Below, piece by piece: positions 14,829 through 26,344 of a stretch of DNA of 64,000 nucleotides. This DNA comes from Theristus sp. LFF4_11 (lineage: Eukaryota; Nematoda; Chromadorea; Monhysterida; Xyalidae). Made by a program: the position numbers and the translations under genes. Under the pieces are notes generated by a model. It had not been told where the DNA came from, did no database searches, and worked only from the letters and a program-made list of their open reading frames with translations. The stretch's first letter is position 1, and the number at the start of each line of letters is the position of its first letter. The stretch covers positions 40,833-104,832 of the forward strand of contig JASANC010005521.1 in assembly GCA_030248135.1 (NCBI GenBank). Direction: 5' to 3'.

Positions 14829-16063
14829 ATGAAACAGTCAAAGTTGGTTAGAGCGACGGAGCCGGATGATTGGTTTCCGACGTCAAAGAACGTTCGATTG
14901 GTTCGCAGATCATGGAAGTCTGAAGACGAGACCTTTCGTAACTCGGTTGGAATTCAAATGTTTCGATGGATATTCGAGCACATCGACTGCGTGGAAGAAA
15001 TGTTTCCAAAGATGTTCAGGTTTCGGTATTACTTTACAATTAATATAATAATATACAATGTATGAACACTTTTTTGGATTCTCCCAGTCAATGCGTTTGC
15101 AGACACAGAAAGGTAACTGGTTTCAATCCATATGTGACAGTTCAAAATAGCCGACCCGGCGCTATTTCGGGGCTCGGATCACTTTACTAATTTTGAATTC
15201 CCGCGTCATGCATGAAACTGTTTACCTACGTTAACAGTTTGAGTGTCGGAACCAAAACAATAGATAAACGACACGAGTTCTAATTGGATGAAGGATCGTG
15301 ATTTGGCAAATGTTGACTTTCTTACAGTCGTTTTCCGTGGCGCAACTGCATGGAGTACCTGCGTCACGCACAGCGCATGTCGGCGGTGATCGACCGCACC
15401 GTGCGTCTGCTGTGCAATCCAGTGGCCACAGCGTTGTTCCTGCGGCACGTCGGCGCACAGCACGCGCGACTGATACGCACGCGGCACACGACGCACGCCG
15501 CGGACGCACTCAGCGACAGTCGTGCCGCCATCGTGAACGCCATGGCGCTGCAGATCGATGGTCACACACCGCTGTTGATTAAACGGTTCGCTGCTGATTT
15601 CTAACAAAGAGGACTTGTTTGTTCGGTTCGAGAACTGCCACGTGCTCAGCGTCAGCCGTCCAGGTTTTTTCCTGGGTATTCTCATATTGTTGTATTCTGA
15701 ATTCGATCTAATAGCTTTTATTTTGGTCCCGCGTCTCAATGCGCGCATAGATGGGTAAGCAGTCTCATGCACGCCGCGGGAATTCAAAATTGGCAAAAAG
15801 ATCCAAGTCCCAAAATATTCAGAATTCACTTGTCGAGCGATCACCGAGCGCGAACGCTGGAGGCGTGGTCGAAGCTGGCGGCATTCATTTCAAAGCAAAT
15901 TGTTGTTGGCTTCAACGAGACACAACGAATGAAATTGTTTGCATTGGGGCCAACGTTGGCAACACCGGAGAATGGCGCAACGACGAACGAAGACACGGCG
16001 AGCAGCAACGAGATGGCGGCAATGAAAAGCAAAAGCGCTGACGACCTACTGGAATCTGGCTGA
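14829..16063 (+). CDS. Globin (neuroglobin/globin X-like)
   Basis: Three exons, 14829-15019, 15328-15585 and 15823-16063, give 229 residues with matching phases. Exon 1 carries the A-B helix signature (VRLVRRSW, then GIQMFRWIFE and EEMFPKMF). Exon 2 carries the E helix with LRHAQRMSAVID, where His77 is the likely distal E7 histidine, and VGAQHARL with proximal His109. Their 32-residue spacing equals that of vertebrate neuroglobin. Exon 3 supplies the H helix (LEAWSKLAAFISKQIVVGF) and a polar 35-residue tail. The CD region is about eight residues shorter than in neuroglobin if Phe63 is CD1. Haem and oxygen binding is expected, probably cytosolic. The ATG at 14829 directly follows an acceptor-like TTTTGCAATTCAG, so a 5' exon (coding or untranslated) may exist. 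The donor at 15585 (CG/GTTCGC) is weak. Confidence 0.85.
15717..15817. mobile_element. MITE of the CTATTTTGG family
   Basis: A unit starting TATTTTGGTCCCG and ending GTCCCAAAATA, with internal TCTCAATGCGCGCATAGAT, matches the copy at 51010-51121. It fills most of globin intron 2 and ends 3 nt before the acceptor AG of exon 3. A partial inverted relative lies at about 15158-15215 in intron 1. Confidence 0.65.
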
Positions 16064-18049
16064 CTTCTTCATGGAAGCAGAATGTATTCAAACATCTCAT
16101 GCACAGCGAAATCAAACTCATGAACCGGCAAGAACAACAACACGGCAGTTGCATTCTTCCAGGACTTGTTTAAAAAAATCACACAAAATATTCTGGCATG
16201 AACCTGCATTCTGCACCTGGCATTCTGGCCTAATGCTGGTAACCAAAGTTTCAACAACTATCGTGTGTATCTTGCTTATCTATCAAAAAATAGTCCCTAT
16301 GCTCTCAACTCACTGAATTTACAAAGCGTCAAAGTATGTGAAGAAGAACCAACAACTTGAATGCAACAAGCATGAAAACCTATTGTGTTTTAACACGGTA
16401 TCTAAATTAAAGTTGTTCTGGCTGATCTGGGGGAGTTTATTGATGCCAATTTTGACTAGATTCGTTCAAGAACACTACAAGAATCAAAAATGCAAAAATC
16501 AAAAAAATCAAAAATCAAAATCAAAATTTCAAGCCTAAAAATGGTTAAAAATGGTAAAAAGCGTGCTTTTCGGGTTACAGCAGTTACGATATGATTACGG
16601 TATTAAATTAAAACTGATTGCCTGATTAAAGAAAATTGATTGATACTAAATTTAGTCTGATTAGTTTAAGTATAACACCATACGGACCAGAAACAACCCA
16701 AAAAGGACCAAAAAGCCAAAAATCCTGAATGTTGGTTTACTGTAGCAAAATTTCACAACGGTACCATTTTTTCAGATTTAGCGCAAAAAGTTCTCTAATA
16801 CACTTTCCTGGATTTTGTCACCGTTGCTCCGCAATTTGTCGTCATACCAGGAAATACCCTGTACATGGGTACACATGAGAGCATGCGAAAAACACTATTT
16901 TTGGCTATATTTGCCACATTTGATGAAGCAAAAAAAGCTTTTACAAATTCAGTAATTTATGACTGGTCACAATCTGAGTACCGTATTGTATCTAAAGAGT
17001 TAGCTAAACTTTCTACCAACATAACAAACAACCTCCATAGTTCTCAGTAAGTATCAGTGGTAACAGCCGGTAGTTACGTGATTTTCGGCCAAAATCGATT
17101 GAAAAACAGCCATATTTTTGCTTGGATAGAGTTTCCGTTGGATTATTTAGAAAACCAAACTTACTCAGAGTACAGCAGAAGGTCACGTCAGCAAGTTTCG
17201 AGCAGAATGCGTTGACCATGGCAGACAAGAGCTAGGAAAATATGGCAAAAAAGCCGTTTTTCGACATTTTTGGCCACCCGGCCGGCGGAAAACTATTTTA
17301 AAATAGCAAGAAAGTAAGAACGGAGCACGATTTTGGTTATCTAAAATGATCCTAAAGCCCAGAATCTGGGCTATCTTTCTGTTATCGCGAAATTGTCTGT
17401 AACCGTTACAGCCGGGCGTTTTTTTTTAAATCTGTCGTGCAAGCCAGAATTTCAGAGCACAACTAAAAATTTGCTAAATTTAATCAAAAAGTAGTGGATC
17501 TGATTCAGTTTATTCTCCTCTTTCACGTGGTCACCTCGGGTTTGCGTAAAATTGCTTTAAAAGCCAAAAAATGCAATTCGACGATCGGTCGCCGGAGTCA
17601 CCGGCGCCCGTCGGCCAGCACATAAAATGGCCCATAACTCGGGTTACGGTAAGTGTTTGGCCGAAAAATTTTGTGCGCTTACTCAGAACACTTAGTAGCA
17701 TCGTTTTAGCTTAAAATATCAAAACTCCATTTTTTAGCCATGGCATTTCATAGCGCTCTTATGTGCAAGACGTTTTAAACATGATCTGGCCGTGCGGTAG
17801 CATAGATGAAAGTCGATAACATTATAACAATTGTTATGTAGGCTAGATTTAACATGCCTTCAGACATTAATCAAACAAATACAGGTCACTTGGCCTCGGA
17901 CTTTGGAGAGCTTAAAAATTTATTGCGCAAATCAGACTTTTCTGCAGATTCAAACTTTTCTTTTACTGCCCACTTTCGGACTTTGCGCGCAGTTTCGGCC
18001 TAAAATACACACAGAATTGTTTTTTCCGCAGTTTTAATTATTTTTGCAA
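16064..18049. other. AT-rich intergenic stretch, no gene seen
   Basis: There are poly-A/T-rich runs and palindromic GC-rich islands (around 17275 and 17590), probably old repeat sequence. No frame has recognisable coding character. Confidence 0.4.
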
Positions 18050-18978
18050 CGATTCGATCCCAGTGGGTTCGTATCAACACTGCTAAATCAAAACCTGTTG
18101 AGGTTACCTCCGGAGTGCCCCAAGGAGGGGGGGTGCGGAACCCCCGAGTATAAATGTGGCGGGAAAAATAAAGAAGGGGCCGGAAAGAGCGATCTTGATG
18201 CTTTAAACAACTGGATGAAGCTTAACTCCCTCGATTTATCTGTCTCAAAAACAAGGATTCTCCACGTGGGACCCAAGAAAAATCCTCATTTCCAATATAC
18301 AATAGACAATAAAACTATTGAATCAACACCAGCAATTAGAGATCTAGGTGTACTTGTTGATGAATCCTTGAGTTTCAATGACCATATTCGGACCGTTGTC
18401 AAAAAAGCAAATAGCATAGTTGGCACCATCAAGCACTGCTTCCGAATTAGAACAAAAGTTTCAGGCTGCGTCTGTTCAAAACACTCGCCCTGCCCCACCT
18501 AAATTTTTGCCCAACTGTTTGGTCTTCATCTCTAATAGGTCTAAATAAGCTTGTTGAATCTCCACAAAGATCTTTTACAAAATATTTACTCGGCTATGAA
18601 ATGAACACATCATACCAGGACAGGCTTCACCAAACTGGCTTACTCCCTATTATAATTCAAAGACACATTTCAGACCTTACCATGGTTTACAAATTTATCC
18701 ATTCTGTTACTTTCGTTCCCTTTCTGAACGATTTCTTTATTTTTCAACAAACCGGAACAGGTACTCGAGGTCATTCACTCAAACTCGCAATTCCCAGAAA
18801 CAAGACCACTATCAGGAAAAATTTTTGGTGCGTTAGGACCATACATCTCTGGAATCTTTTGTCTGATGAAACTGTCACCTCACCAACTACAGCCAGTTTT
18901 CGGAGGCGTCTCAAAACACAGGAATATAAAAAAATTCATTCATTTGTCTTTGGTAAATTTTCTGCTGCATTGGAATAG
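18050..18978 (+). pseudogene. Decayed non-LTR retrotransposon (LINE) reverse transcriptase, C-terminal part
   Basis: In one frame the RT motif TSGVPQG is readable near 18105. It is followed, after a gap that removes the FADD catalytic block, by LNNWMKLNSLDLSVSKTRI and RDLGVLVDESLSFNDHI, typical of jockey/CR1-type RT C-termini. A further stretch from 18601 (LTMVYKFIH, FWCVRTIHLWNLL, SFRRRLK) is the usual LINE C-terminus. The reading frame is broken and the catalytic core is lost, so the copy is dead. The element probably extends to the ATTG repeat at about 19842. Confidence 0.8.
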
Positions 18979-19842
18979 ACAGGAGAGTCCGCCCAGCCGC
19001 CAGCACTCTTTGTTTTGTTTTGTTTTGTTTTGTTTTGAAACATGTTCAACTGAATGTGATTGCGTTTTTGTTTTGAATCACATGTGCTCTTTTGTGCGAC
19101 GTTTCGTGTTGTTTTCTTTTTTCTTGTATCTGGTGCAAGTGTGTGTCCATGTCACAGCTCTTTTTATCTCGCGTTTTTTCTGTGTGCTCTTGTGGCTTTT
19201 GTGTTCAGGGTGTTCTTTTTGTTAACTAGCACTGTTACTTGCTTGCTGTTGCTCATCACTTGCTGTTAGCTGTATTTGGGATGGCACAGGAAAAACAAAA
19301 GCCCATAAACAAAAAAATAACAAAAAAAACAAAAAAAAAGAAAAAAAAAAGAAAAAAAGAGAAAAAAACAAGAGAGAAAAACTGCGATGAAGAAAAGAAA
19401 AGCAACTGTGCCGTGTTTATTTTGCTTTCTCTTGCTTAATTTAATCGTGCCTGAATGTCAATCGTGGCCGTTGTGCGCTGTCTGATGTTGTCGGTTCGTG
19501 ATCGCGCTATTTTATTTATTTCTTCTCTCAAGCTTCAATTGTGTTTGCGCGTTTTTTTTTAACATTCAATTGTTTCTGACTGTCGACGGTTGGTTTTATT
19601 TTGTGGATTTTGTTTCTTTGTGTGAATACCCGGGCAGTCATCTGCCCATTCGTTTGCATCGACTTTTTGCTTGCTTTCATTCATGCATTCACCAAGTTCA
19701 TCAATAATCTTGTGTTTCTTTAGGTTTTTTTTGTGACATCAATTGTGTTTGTTTTGCATAATGGAAGTTTTGTGAATGTGTTGATGTGAACTGGCCGTGA
19801 GGCATACAAATAAAATTGATTGATTGATTGATTGATTGATTC
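18979..19842 (+). repeat. LINE 3' region and (ATTG)n tail
   Basis: T-rich sequence with an A/G-rich low-complexity block (19310-19375) ends in AATAAA followed by six to seven ATTG units (19816-19842). This is the microsatellite-type tail common at the 3' end of CR1/jockey-like LINEs. That this is the tail of the RT remnant just upstream is inferred from position and orientation. Confidence 0.55.
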
Positions 19843-19849
19843 GGACGTT

Positions 19850-20160
19850 TCTGCGGAGTTTCAGTCTTACTGCACAGTATCGAACTTTTTGGCAATGTCA
19901 AACTGTACTGGGCAGTTTCGAACATTGCTGTGCAGTTTCGGACTTGATTGCGCAGTTTCGGACCTAACTGCACAACTTCTGACTTTTCTACGCAATGTCA
20001 AACTGCACTGGGCAGTTTCAAACATTGCTGTGCAGTTTCGGACTTGATTGTCTTAATTGCACTTCTTCGGACTTTTCTACGCAATGACAAAGTGTACTGG
20101 AAAAGTGTCGAAGATTGCTGTGCTGTGAAGACTTGATTGCGCAGTTTCGGAATTGTCAAT
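19850..20160. repeat. Degenerate tandem repeat, about 90-100 bp unit, three copies
   Basis: Copies start near 19885, 19985 and 20075. Each carries CAATGTCAAACTG, GGGCAGTTTC and GTGCAGTTTCGGACTTGATT with increasing divergence. No coding potential is evident. It directly follows the LINE tail. Confidence 0.65.
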
Positions 20161-20576
20161 GCCAAGTTGAGTTGGCTCTTTATCAATCTTACCACCATTT
20201 TCATTTGTACCTCCGAATCTAAAACTCAGTTCCTAATAATAACCAAAACTTATCATAACACCAACTGAACAGAAGCCATCGAACAAAACATCAACCCTTC
20301 AACAACACAACAGAAAACAACTGAACTATCGAACAAAGAAAAAAATGAGAAGAACTAAGCAGTGAAAGAACTCTCCAATAAACGTGACAGAGCAACGTTT
20401 GAATTTGAACGAAAGAACAGGAAACCATTTTTGAACATCATTGCTAACAAAATTAGCTTCTGCGACCGGCCACGTTTACTGAAGAGCACCAACAAAATTC
20501 AGTGAAAAAACATCAACACCAACCAGTTTTGCCAGTGAAACCTTTAAACGAACGCAACCAGCCGCTGCTCGATGAT
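20161..20576. other. Intergenic spacer
   Basis: A-rich sequence between the tandem repeat and the stop codon of the Maelstrom gene. On the minus strand this is the expected place for its 3' UTR. I see nothing else in it. Confidence 0.4.
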
Positions 20577-23500
20577 TCAGTCCATTTTCTTTTTCTTCTT
20601 GTTGTCGTTTTGCTGCTCTGTCACTTCAAATGCCACGTCCCAGTCCACATCCGAGAACACTTCGGTCGACTCGCTGGCGTTGCCAGACGGCGCCTTGAGC
20701 ATCGACGATGCTGCAGAGGCCGGCCGCGCACTGCCACTGCTGCTCCGTTGCTCACTGCCCCCTTCTCGACCCGTCTCTTCACGTTCGTCGTTTTTGCCCA
20801 CCGGCTTTGCTGGCACCTGCCAAAAAACAACCCTGTCAATTATTGATCATATTTTGATTTTTTATAAATTGTATCAACGTGTTTGGTGGTGCAAGAAGAA
20901 ACGACAGTATCCGCATTGACGAACTTCATCGAAGTCATCGTAGTCGCTTGGCCGGTCACCGTAGCCTTGCGCACGCCACAGATCTTTGAACGGATCCGTA
21001 GCCAGGGTTGGCATGGCATGCTCAGTAGACGGACGCTCAGGCGGTGGCTGTTGTTGTGTTTGCTGTTGTTGTTGTGTTTGCTGTTGACGAGTGAGTGCGA
21101 CTGCCTTCGCGACGCTCATAACGGTGCCGGGCAGGATGACTGGTGGCAGAGGCACTATGAGCCCACGGTTGGTTGGCGCTGCACGCTGCAATACAACACG
21201 AGGTCACAGTACATGTCATAAAACATTACAACCAGTGCAAACACTGTTTCTTGCGGTTTCGACTGGCAAGCGTGAACCGCGGGCCGCCAGGGGTGCAGGC
21301 TCGTCAGTACAAGGGCTGCACAGCCCAACAAAAACCTGATGACCCGCAGAGAGTGGGCGGTTGTGCGACCAACCGAGTGTGCCTGTTGCTGTGTGCGGCT
21401 GCGGACGTTGCTCGTTCTGTAGCGACTGTCGTTGGCCGTCTGCAGCGCCTGTGCCGGCAGCATCATCTCGCTCGGCATTCGCTCGTCCAAACGCAAACGA
21501 ATCGCGTGAAACACGGCGTAGCTGAACAGGGCAGCACAGTCGAACTCTTAAATTGCAGGCAATCCGCTGATTGGTTGGCCGTTCGTGATCACGTGACGCA
21601 TTCGTTCTGTGCAGGCATTCCTGGAGGGTGTAGAGGGTACAGAAAGCATGCGTCATCACGTGATAACAAACCAACCAATTAGCTGATTGCTTATAATTTA
21701 CAGTTTGACTGTGGATGCCCACCATTCAAGAATGGACTGACTGATCGATCACGTAAACTGTTCCCGAACAAACTGCTTACACCAAACATTTCGCCTCCAT
21801 GACAGCGCAGTTGACACCGTTGGCGACAGTGTCCGCCACTCTGACGGCACGCGCATGCGCTGGGCACGCCATTTGTGACAGCTGCGAACGAGTGAAGTGA
21901 CCGCAGTGCGCCTGGTAGAACAAGGAAGGCGTCACATTGACGCACAGCAGGTCGCGCTCGAAATCACAGCTGCCGCGACGCAAGAACACCTGAAATCAGA
22001 ATCAGTCGAGTTCTGAATTATAGGCAGTCCGCTGATTGGTTACATGCATGCACGCAATATATGCTTTCTGCACAATAATTGCTGTGAAAGCGGGCTCATC
22101 AATCATGCATCTCATCACGTGATCACCAACCAATCAGCTGATTGCCTATGACTTAGAGCTCGACTGTATGCAATTGTAGAGCACGCAGATAAGTTCGCAA
22201 CAGTATGTTCATCTCTCGTTTTGTTACAAGCGGCACCGACTTGAGTGATCAGTGATACGAGGTCCTCAGCGCAGGCGATCGATGTTGCCGATATGGACTC
22301 GGTGTCGCCTGAATTGTGAATATGTAAAAACACTTTTTAACAAAAAAATAACAAATTTCCTGTGCTAAAATAATCTAAAGGACAGGGTGAAGGTGAATAG
22401 TGGACACGTAGTCATGTGGATTTCGGAGCTTTCTTCGATAGTGAATTGTCAGTTTCGGTCAAACTAGTGAGCGGCATGTTTGTTCAGGATGTTTGGTTGC
22501 CATGTTTGCCCCGAATCTCTGCAGTGTCCAGAATTTATTTTTTCACATTCCACCCGATGACCTACGTTGCTCAGCGACGTCGCGTTCGTATTTCAGTCGC
22601 TGCAGCACGGCATGTGTCACGTTCCACTGGTCGGCCGGCACAAACAGACGACACGGCTCGTTCACTTTCGCCAGTACGTGTTTCAACTTCTGTATCACCG
22701 TCACGGCATCGTAGTCATCTGGGCATTGCGGCAGAAGTGTCGGGTAACAAGTGGACGGAATGATACATGGTGGAGACCGCGACTTGTATGTTTCTTTCAG
22801 TTTTTCTGATAAAACATTTTTCCGCTACCTAAACTCGTTCCAACACGCAGCGAACCGTGTATCTAAATCTAAACCTTCAGTAAAAACGAAATGCTTGATT
22901 GCTCGCACGCCAGCGCTGAGCGAGAATTTCACGACGCAAATTTCGGACGGCTGCAAGAGCGGCGGTGGCTCGTCTGGCACGGTCGGCAGACGGAGTGCGC
23001 ACGGGTCACGTGCGAATGCGACGAGCACGTGCAAATCACGATGTAGCATGGTGGCACGCAGGCACGGCAGCTGCTGCACCGTGCCACCCTGATTGGTGTG
23101 CACAATTTTCGGGTTGTTCGCTTGTTTGTACAGTTTATATCACATGCAACTTGTTTGGTGACCACGTGTGAGTGATGCATGCATTCTGTGCACGCGTTGC
23201 TGTGGAGGCGGAGAGTCTGTACTGCGCACGACACGTGACCTGATCACCAACCAATCAGCGAGTTGCATATGATATAAAAAGAGACTGAACTGAAACATCG
23301 CATCAAACCTGCAAACTGATTAATTCCGAATCTTACGTTCAGCCAGGAATTCATTGACCGCATGACACAGAAACGTTTCATCATCATTAAAAGCATCGAA
23401 AAAATCAAAACTAACCACGCTTTGATATTTTCCATCTGACGTGACGATGCCGCTCGATTGCAAATCTGAAATCAACAAAAAATCGCAACGAAATCTTGAA

Positions 23501-24675
23501 TAACATACTTCATATTGGAAACAAACAGTGATTTCACTTTTTAATTTTAACTGATTCATTTGTGTGTGAATTTAGCTTTCTTTCAAACAGACCAAACGAA
23601 CCGGTGGGCAGGTCGCTGCTGTCTGTCAAACGATGCCCCCAGGAGACTTTCTCAAACAACAATTTCGTGCTCGAGACACGCAGCTTGTGGAACTGTTGGC
23701 GGTCGAGCTCGTTGGACAAGTCGAAAAACTAAAGAAAACACACTGTTTTGCGCATTGCTTCTGCCACTGATTTTCAACACGCGCGGAAATTAGAGCAAGA
23801 AAAAGCGACCTTTGGCTTTTTCTCCATTTCGAGCGCCGTCGTCAGCTCGTTCTTTCTGGCTGCCAATTTGCCTTTGCGTCGCTTTTGTTTCATCAACGTC
23901 GGGGCGACCGTGTCGTTGGCGGCTGCTGCTGCGGCGACGCTGCCACGAGCATGTTCGCCGTGTTTCATCTGCGTGGCGCTGGTGGTGCGCGCCCGCTCTT
24001 TATACTCGTTTCGCTGGTCATTGGTCAACGCCTGCAACAAGCATTGGGGCCACGCCTTGTCCGATGTGTGCTGGCTCAACAATTATCTATAACACTAATT
24101 TCTCCAACAAAACACTCACAGAACTCAAGACCACCAGTTCTATTACTCTGCAGTTTTCATAAGGCTTCGCAAACGTCTATTTAGAGTAATTCGAGTTGAA
24201 ACAATGGTCTTTTTTAAACACAATCAATTTTTTCAAAAACCTTCAAATCCAATCTCCTCAGCACATTTGGAGCAAACAGCAAACTGTAGCGTTTGAGTGA
24301 AAAAATGCAGGCTTAATTCACAGCGGCTCATGGTTCTTTATAAGCACCAAAGATCTTATTTTAACTTCTTGGGGATCACTCACCACGTTCACAATGGTGA
24401 AGGTGATCACGAATCATAGGGGGGTATAGATAGGGAATTGGAGAGGGGGAAAATGGGGGGATTTTGTTGGGAAGAAAAAAAAAAAAGTCACGAATCATCA
24501 TCACACAAGACCAGCGGAATCAAACAAAGCAACAAACCCTCCACTTTGGATCTGCGAATTCGTTCAACTTTGCCAATGACGGTGGTGGATGACCATTGAC
24601 GTGCTCATATTGCGATCGTTGTTCAGTACAAAACAACATGAAACCGTTCACGCGTTTGTTCATTGCGTTCAACAT
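20577..24675 (-). CDS. mael: Maelstrom-like piRNA-pathway protein
   Basis: Eleven exons on the minus strand: 24675-24538, 24070-23810, 23728-23593, 23465-23359, 23088-22875, 22805-22566, 22308-22241, 21989-21781, 21521-21344, 21185-20925 and 20816-20577. All phases close, giving 683 residues. Exons 1-2 make an HMG box (RVNGFMLFCTEQRSQYE, LNEFADPKWR, then LTNDQRNEYKERA). The Maelstrom RNase-H-like domain starts near residue 262 (SEICVVKFSLSAGV) and continues through YDAVTVIQKLKHVL, FVPADQWNVTHAVLQRL, AEDLVSLI and a Cys-rich segment (Cys396, Cys404, His416, Cys417). The C-terminal tail is long: glutamine-rich around residue 560, then acidic, ending in a lysine run. Maelstrom acts in nuage and nucleus in piRNA biogenesis and transposon silencing. 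It is longer than the roughly 430-residue vertebrate protein. The exon 4/5 and 9/10 borders are the least certain. Confidence 0.85.
21536..21713. mobile_element. MITE, CAGTCGAAC family, complete
   Basis: A 178-bp element with inverted ends (ACAGTCGAACTCTTAAATT.. against ..AATTTACAGTTTGACTGT). Subterminal CAATCCGCTGATTGGTTGG pairs with CCAACCAATTAGCTGATTG. It lies in the Maelstrom intron before exon 9, with its end 12 nt from the acceptor AG. Without it the intron would be about 80 nt. TA-starting ends suggest a Tc1/mariner-type origin (inference). Confidence 0.75.
22002..22168. mobile_element. MITE, CAGTCGAAC family, complete
   Basis: A 167-bp element, TCAGTCGAGTTCTGAATTAT.. to ..GACTTAGAGCTCGACTGTA, with CCAACCAATCAGCTGATTG subterminal. 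It is in the Maelstrom intron before exon 8, with its end about 10 nt from the acceptor AG at 21990. The remainder of the intron is about 80 nt. Confidence 0.75.
23129..23291. mobile_element. MITE, diverged relative of the CAGTCGAAC family
   Basis: Inverted ends CAGTTTATATCACATGCAAC and the complement of TTGCATATGATATAAA..GAACTG flank the shared core (CACGTGTGAGTGATGCATGC, TGATCACCAACCAATCAGC). It fills most of the Maelstrom intron between exons 4 and 5. Confidence 0.6.
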
Positions 24676-25589
24676 TGAATTTTGAATTGAAGATTCTTTT
24701 GAATTAAAAAATGAAGTGGATTTTTATGAGCTGCTGCTGAACGCTGAGCTGTGAGGAAGTAGGAACCTGAAGAAAAGCAGAGAAAGGAAAGAAAAGAATT
24801 TGATTGCTGTTTGCTGTCTGGTGTGTTTCTTGTCTTTACTAGATGCTAGGGTTTGACATGGAAAATAAAATAAAATGATTATGAAATCTTTTTTTTCAGA
24901 AAATTAGAAAAACGCTTTTCTTTTTCTTCCTGTTTTTTAAATTATATTTGCAATTGAACCAAAGTAAAATTGAAGCCATGGAAAATCAAATTTGTTCAGC
25001 TAAAACAATCAAAATCAAAAGTTGTGCTAAATCAATCAGGAAATCCGAAGAACCACATTTGATGTACATGTGCAAGGCCTCGCCTCCCCCGCCCCGCGCC
25101 CCGAATGACTTCGGAATAGGAATCGAAACAAAAATCAATTTTTTTAAAAGTGATTAAAAAAACAAAAAGGCCGATTTGAAAAAAATCGAAAAATTTTCCT
25201 CTAATATGCTCTGAAAACCTTAATTTTGGCACAATTTTTCGAAAGTTTAACAAAAATTTTCTTTGATATTTCCTCGTAAAGCCTTTAGCAGTCGATTTTG
25301 GACTGTTACCGACTGATTTCAGGCTTCAACAACATCTGCGATGAAGTTTTTGAGCGTCCCAAAGGTTGGCTTACCATTTCCAATGCAGATAAGGTGACGA
25401 TTCGCCTCGTAATCTAAATTTGAGCGTCTGAGCTGCTCCGTTTGCAAGCGTTACGTTGTCTGGCTGCTGTTTCGTGCCCTGCCGTCGCGACACATCATCA
25501 GAATTGATCGAATTTTAAGCTGGTATGTGTATTTTCACTTGGGCTGTGGACAATTAGTGACGTTATGGGGGTCAAAACACAAGAAGAGG

Positions 25590-26054
25590 CATAGTTGTTC
25601 TAGGGGGGGCCTGGGGGGGCCGCCCCCCCAAAAATTTTCGAATCTATCTCTATCAAACAGGTTTTTTCGGCTCGGCTATTATCTATCTAAAAAAATTTCT
25701 CAGCCAGCTATCTATCTGAAAATTTTTGTCTTCGAAGACACAAAATGGGTCAATTTTTGTCCAAAATTGACTATTTTTGCTCGTAATTCTTGAAAATTTC
25801 GCTAATTTTTGGTAAAATACGCGTTTATACTTGATTTTTAGTGTATTTCAGCATTATTTTGCTGTTTTTATTTTATAGCTTTTTAGCGTTTTTGCTATCT
25901 ATCTATCAAATTTCAAAATTTTGACCGGCCCCTCCCCCCAAAGTCACATGGCCCCCCGCGCCCCCCCCAAAATTTTCCAGCTATCTATCTAGAAAATTTG
26001 CTCCAGCTATGTATATCGCCCCCCCCCCAACCCCTCGGCTCTGGAACAACTATG
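25590..26054. mobile_element. hAT-like MITE with 8-bp target duplication, nested
   Basis: A 465-bp element with ends CATAGTTGTTCTAG and CTCTGGAACAACTATG, flanked on both sides by AGAAGAGG (25582-25589 and 26055-26062). The paralogous uninterrupted site near 49093 has a single AAGAAGAGGC. The interior is rich in C and G runs. No transposase is encoded. The 8-bp duplication is typical of hAT elements. Confidence 0.8.
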
Positions 26055-26344
26055 AGAAGAGGTATGGTAACGGTTTGGAAAAAGGGTAAATGAGGTCACC
26101 CAAACAAAATTTGGAAAGTTCCGCTATTCGGGAGTCATTCGGGAGGCGATTGCACATCAAATGAGGTTCTTCGAACTCCCTGGTTGATTTAGCACAACTT
26201 TGATTTTTGAATTTTTTTTTGTTTGAAAAAATGACGATTTTTGTTTTTTTAACAACCCTACTTCGGAATGGTGGACGCGGAACTTCAAGGATTGTAGGGT
26301 TTTTTAACTAAACTATGTTTTTAAATCATTTTTTTTTATATTTG

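Noticed and set aside
15206..15844. 212-codon minus-strand frame
   Set aside because: It is the antisense shadow of globin exon 2, whose plus-strand frame has clear globin motifs.
21536..22168. Introner-type intron creation by the MITEs in Maelstrom
   Set aside because: About 80 nt of ordinary intron sequence remains outside each MITE, so the elements inserted into existing introns and did not create them.
22806..22828. 23-nt intron in Maelstrom after TTTAG
   Set aside because: Too short and puts the next exon out of frame; the donor at 22875 gives a normal intron of about 70 nt with the right phase.
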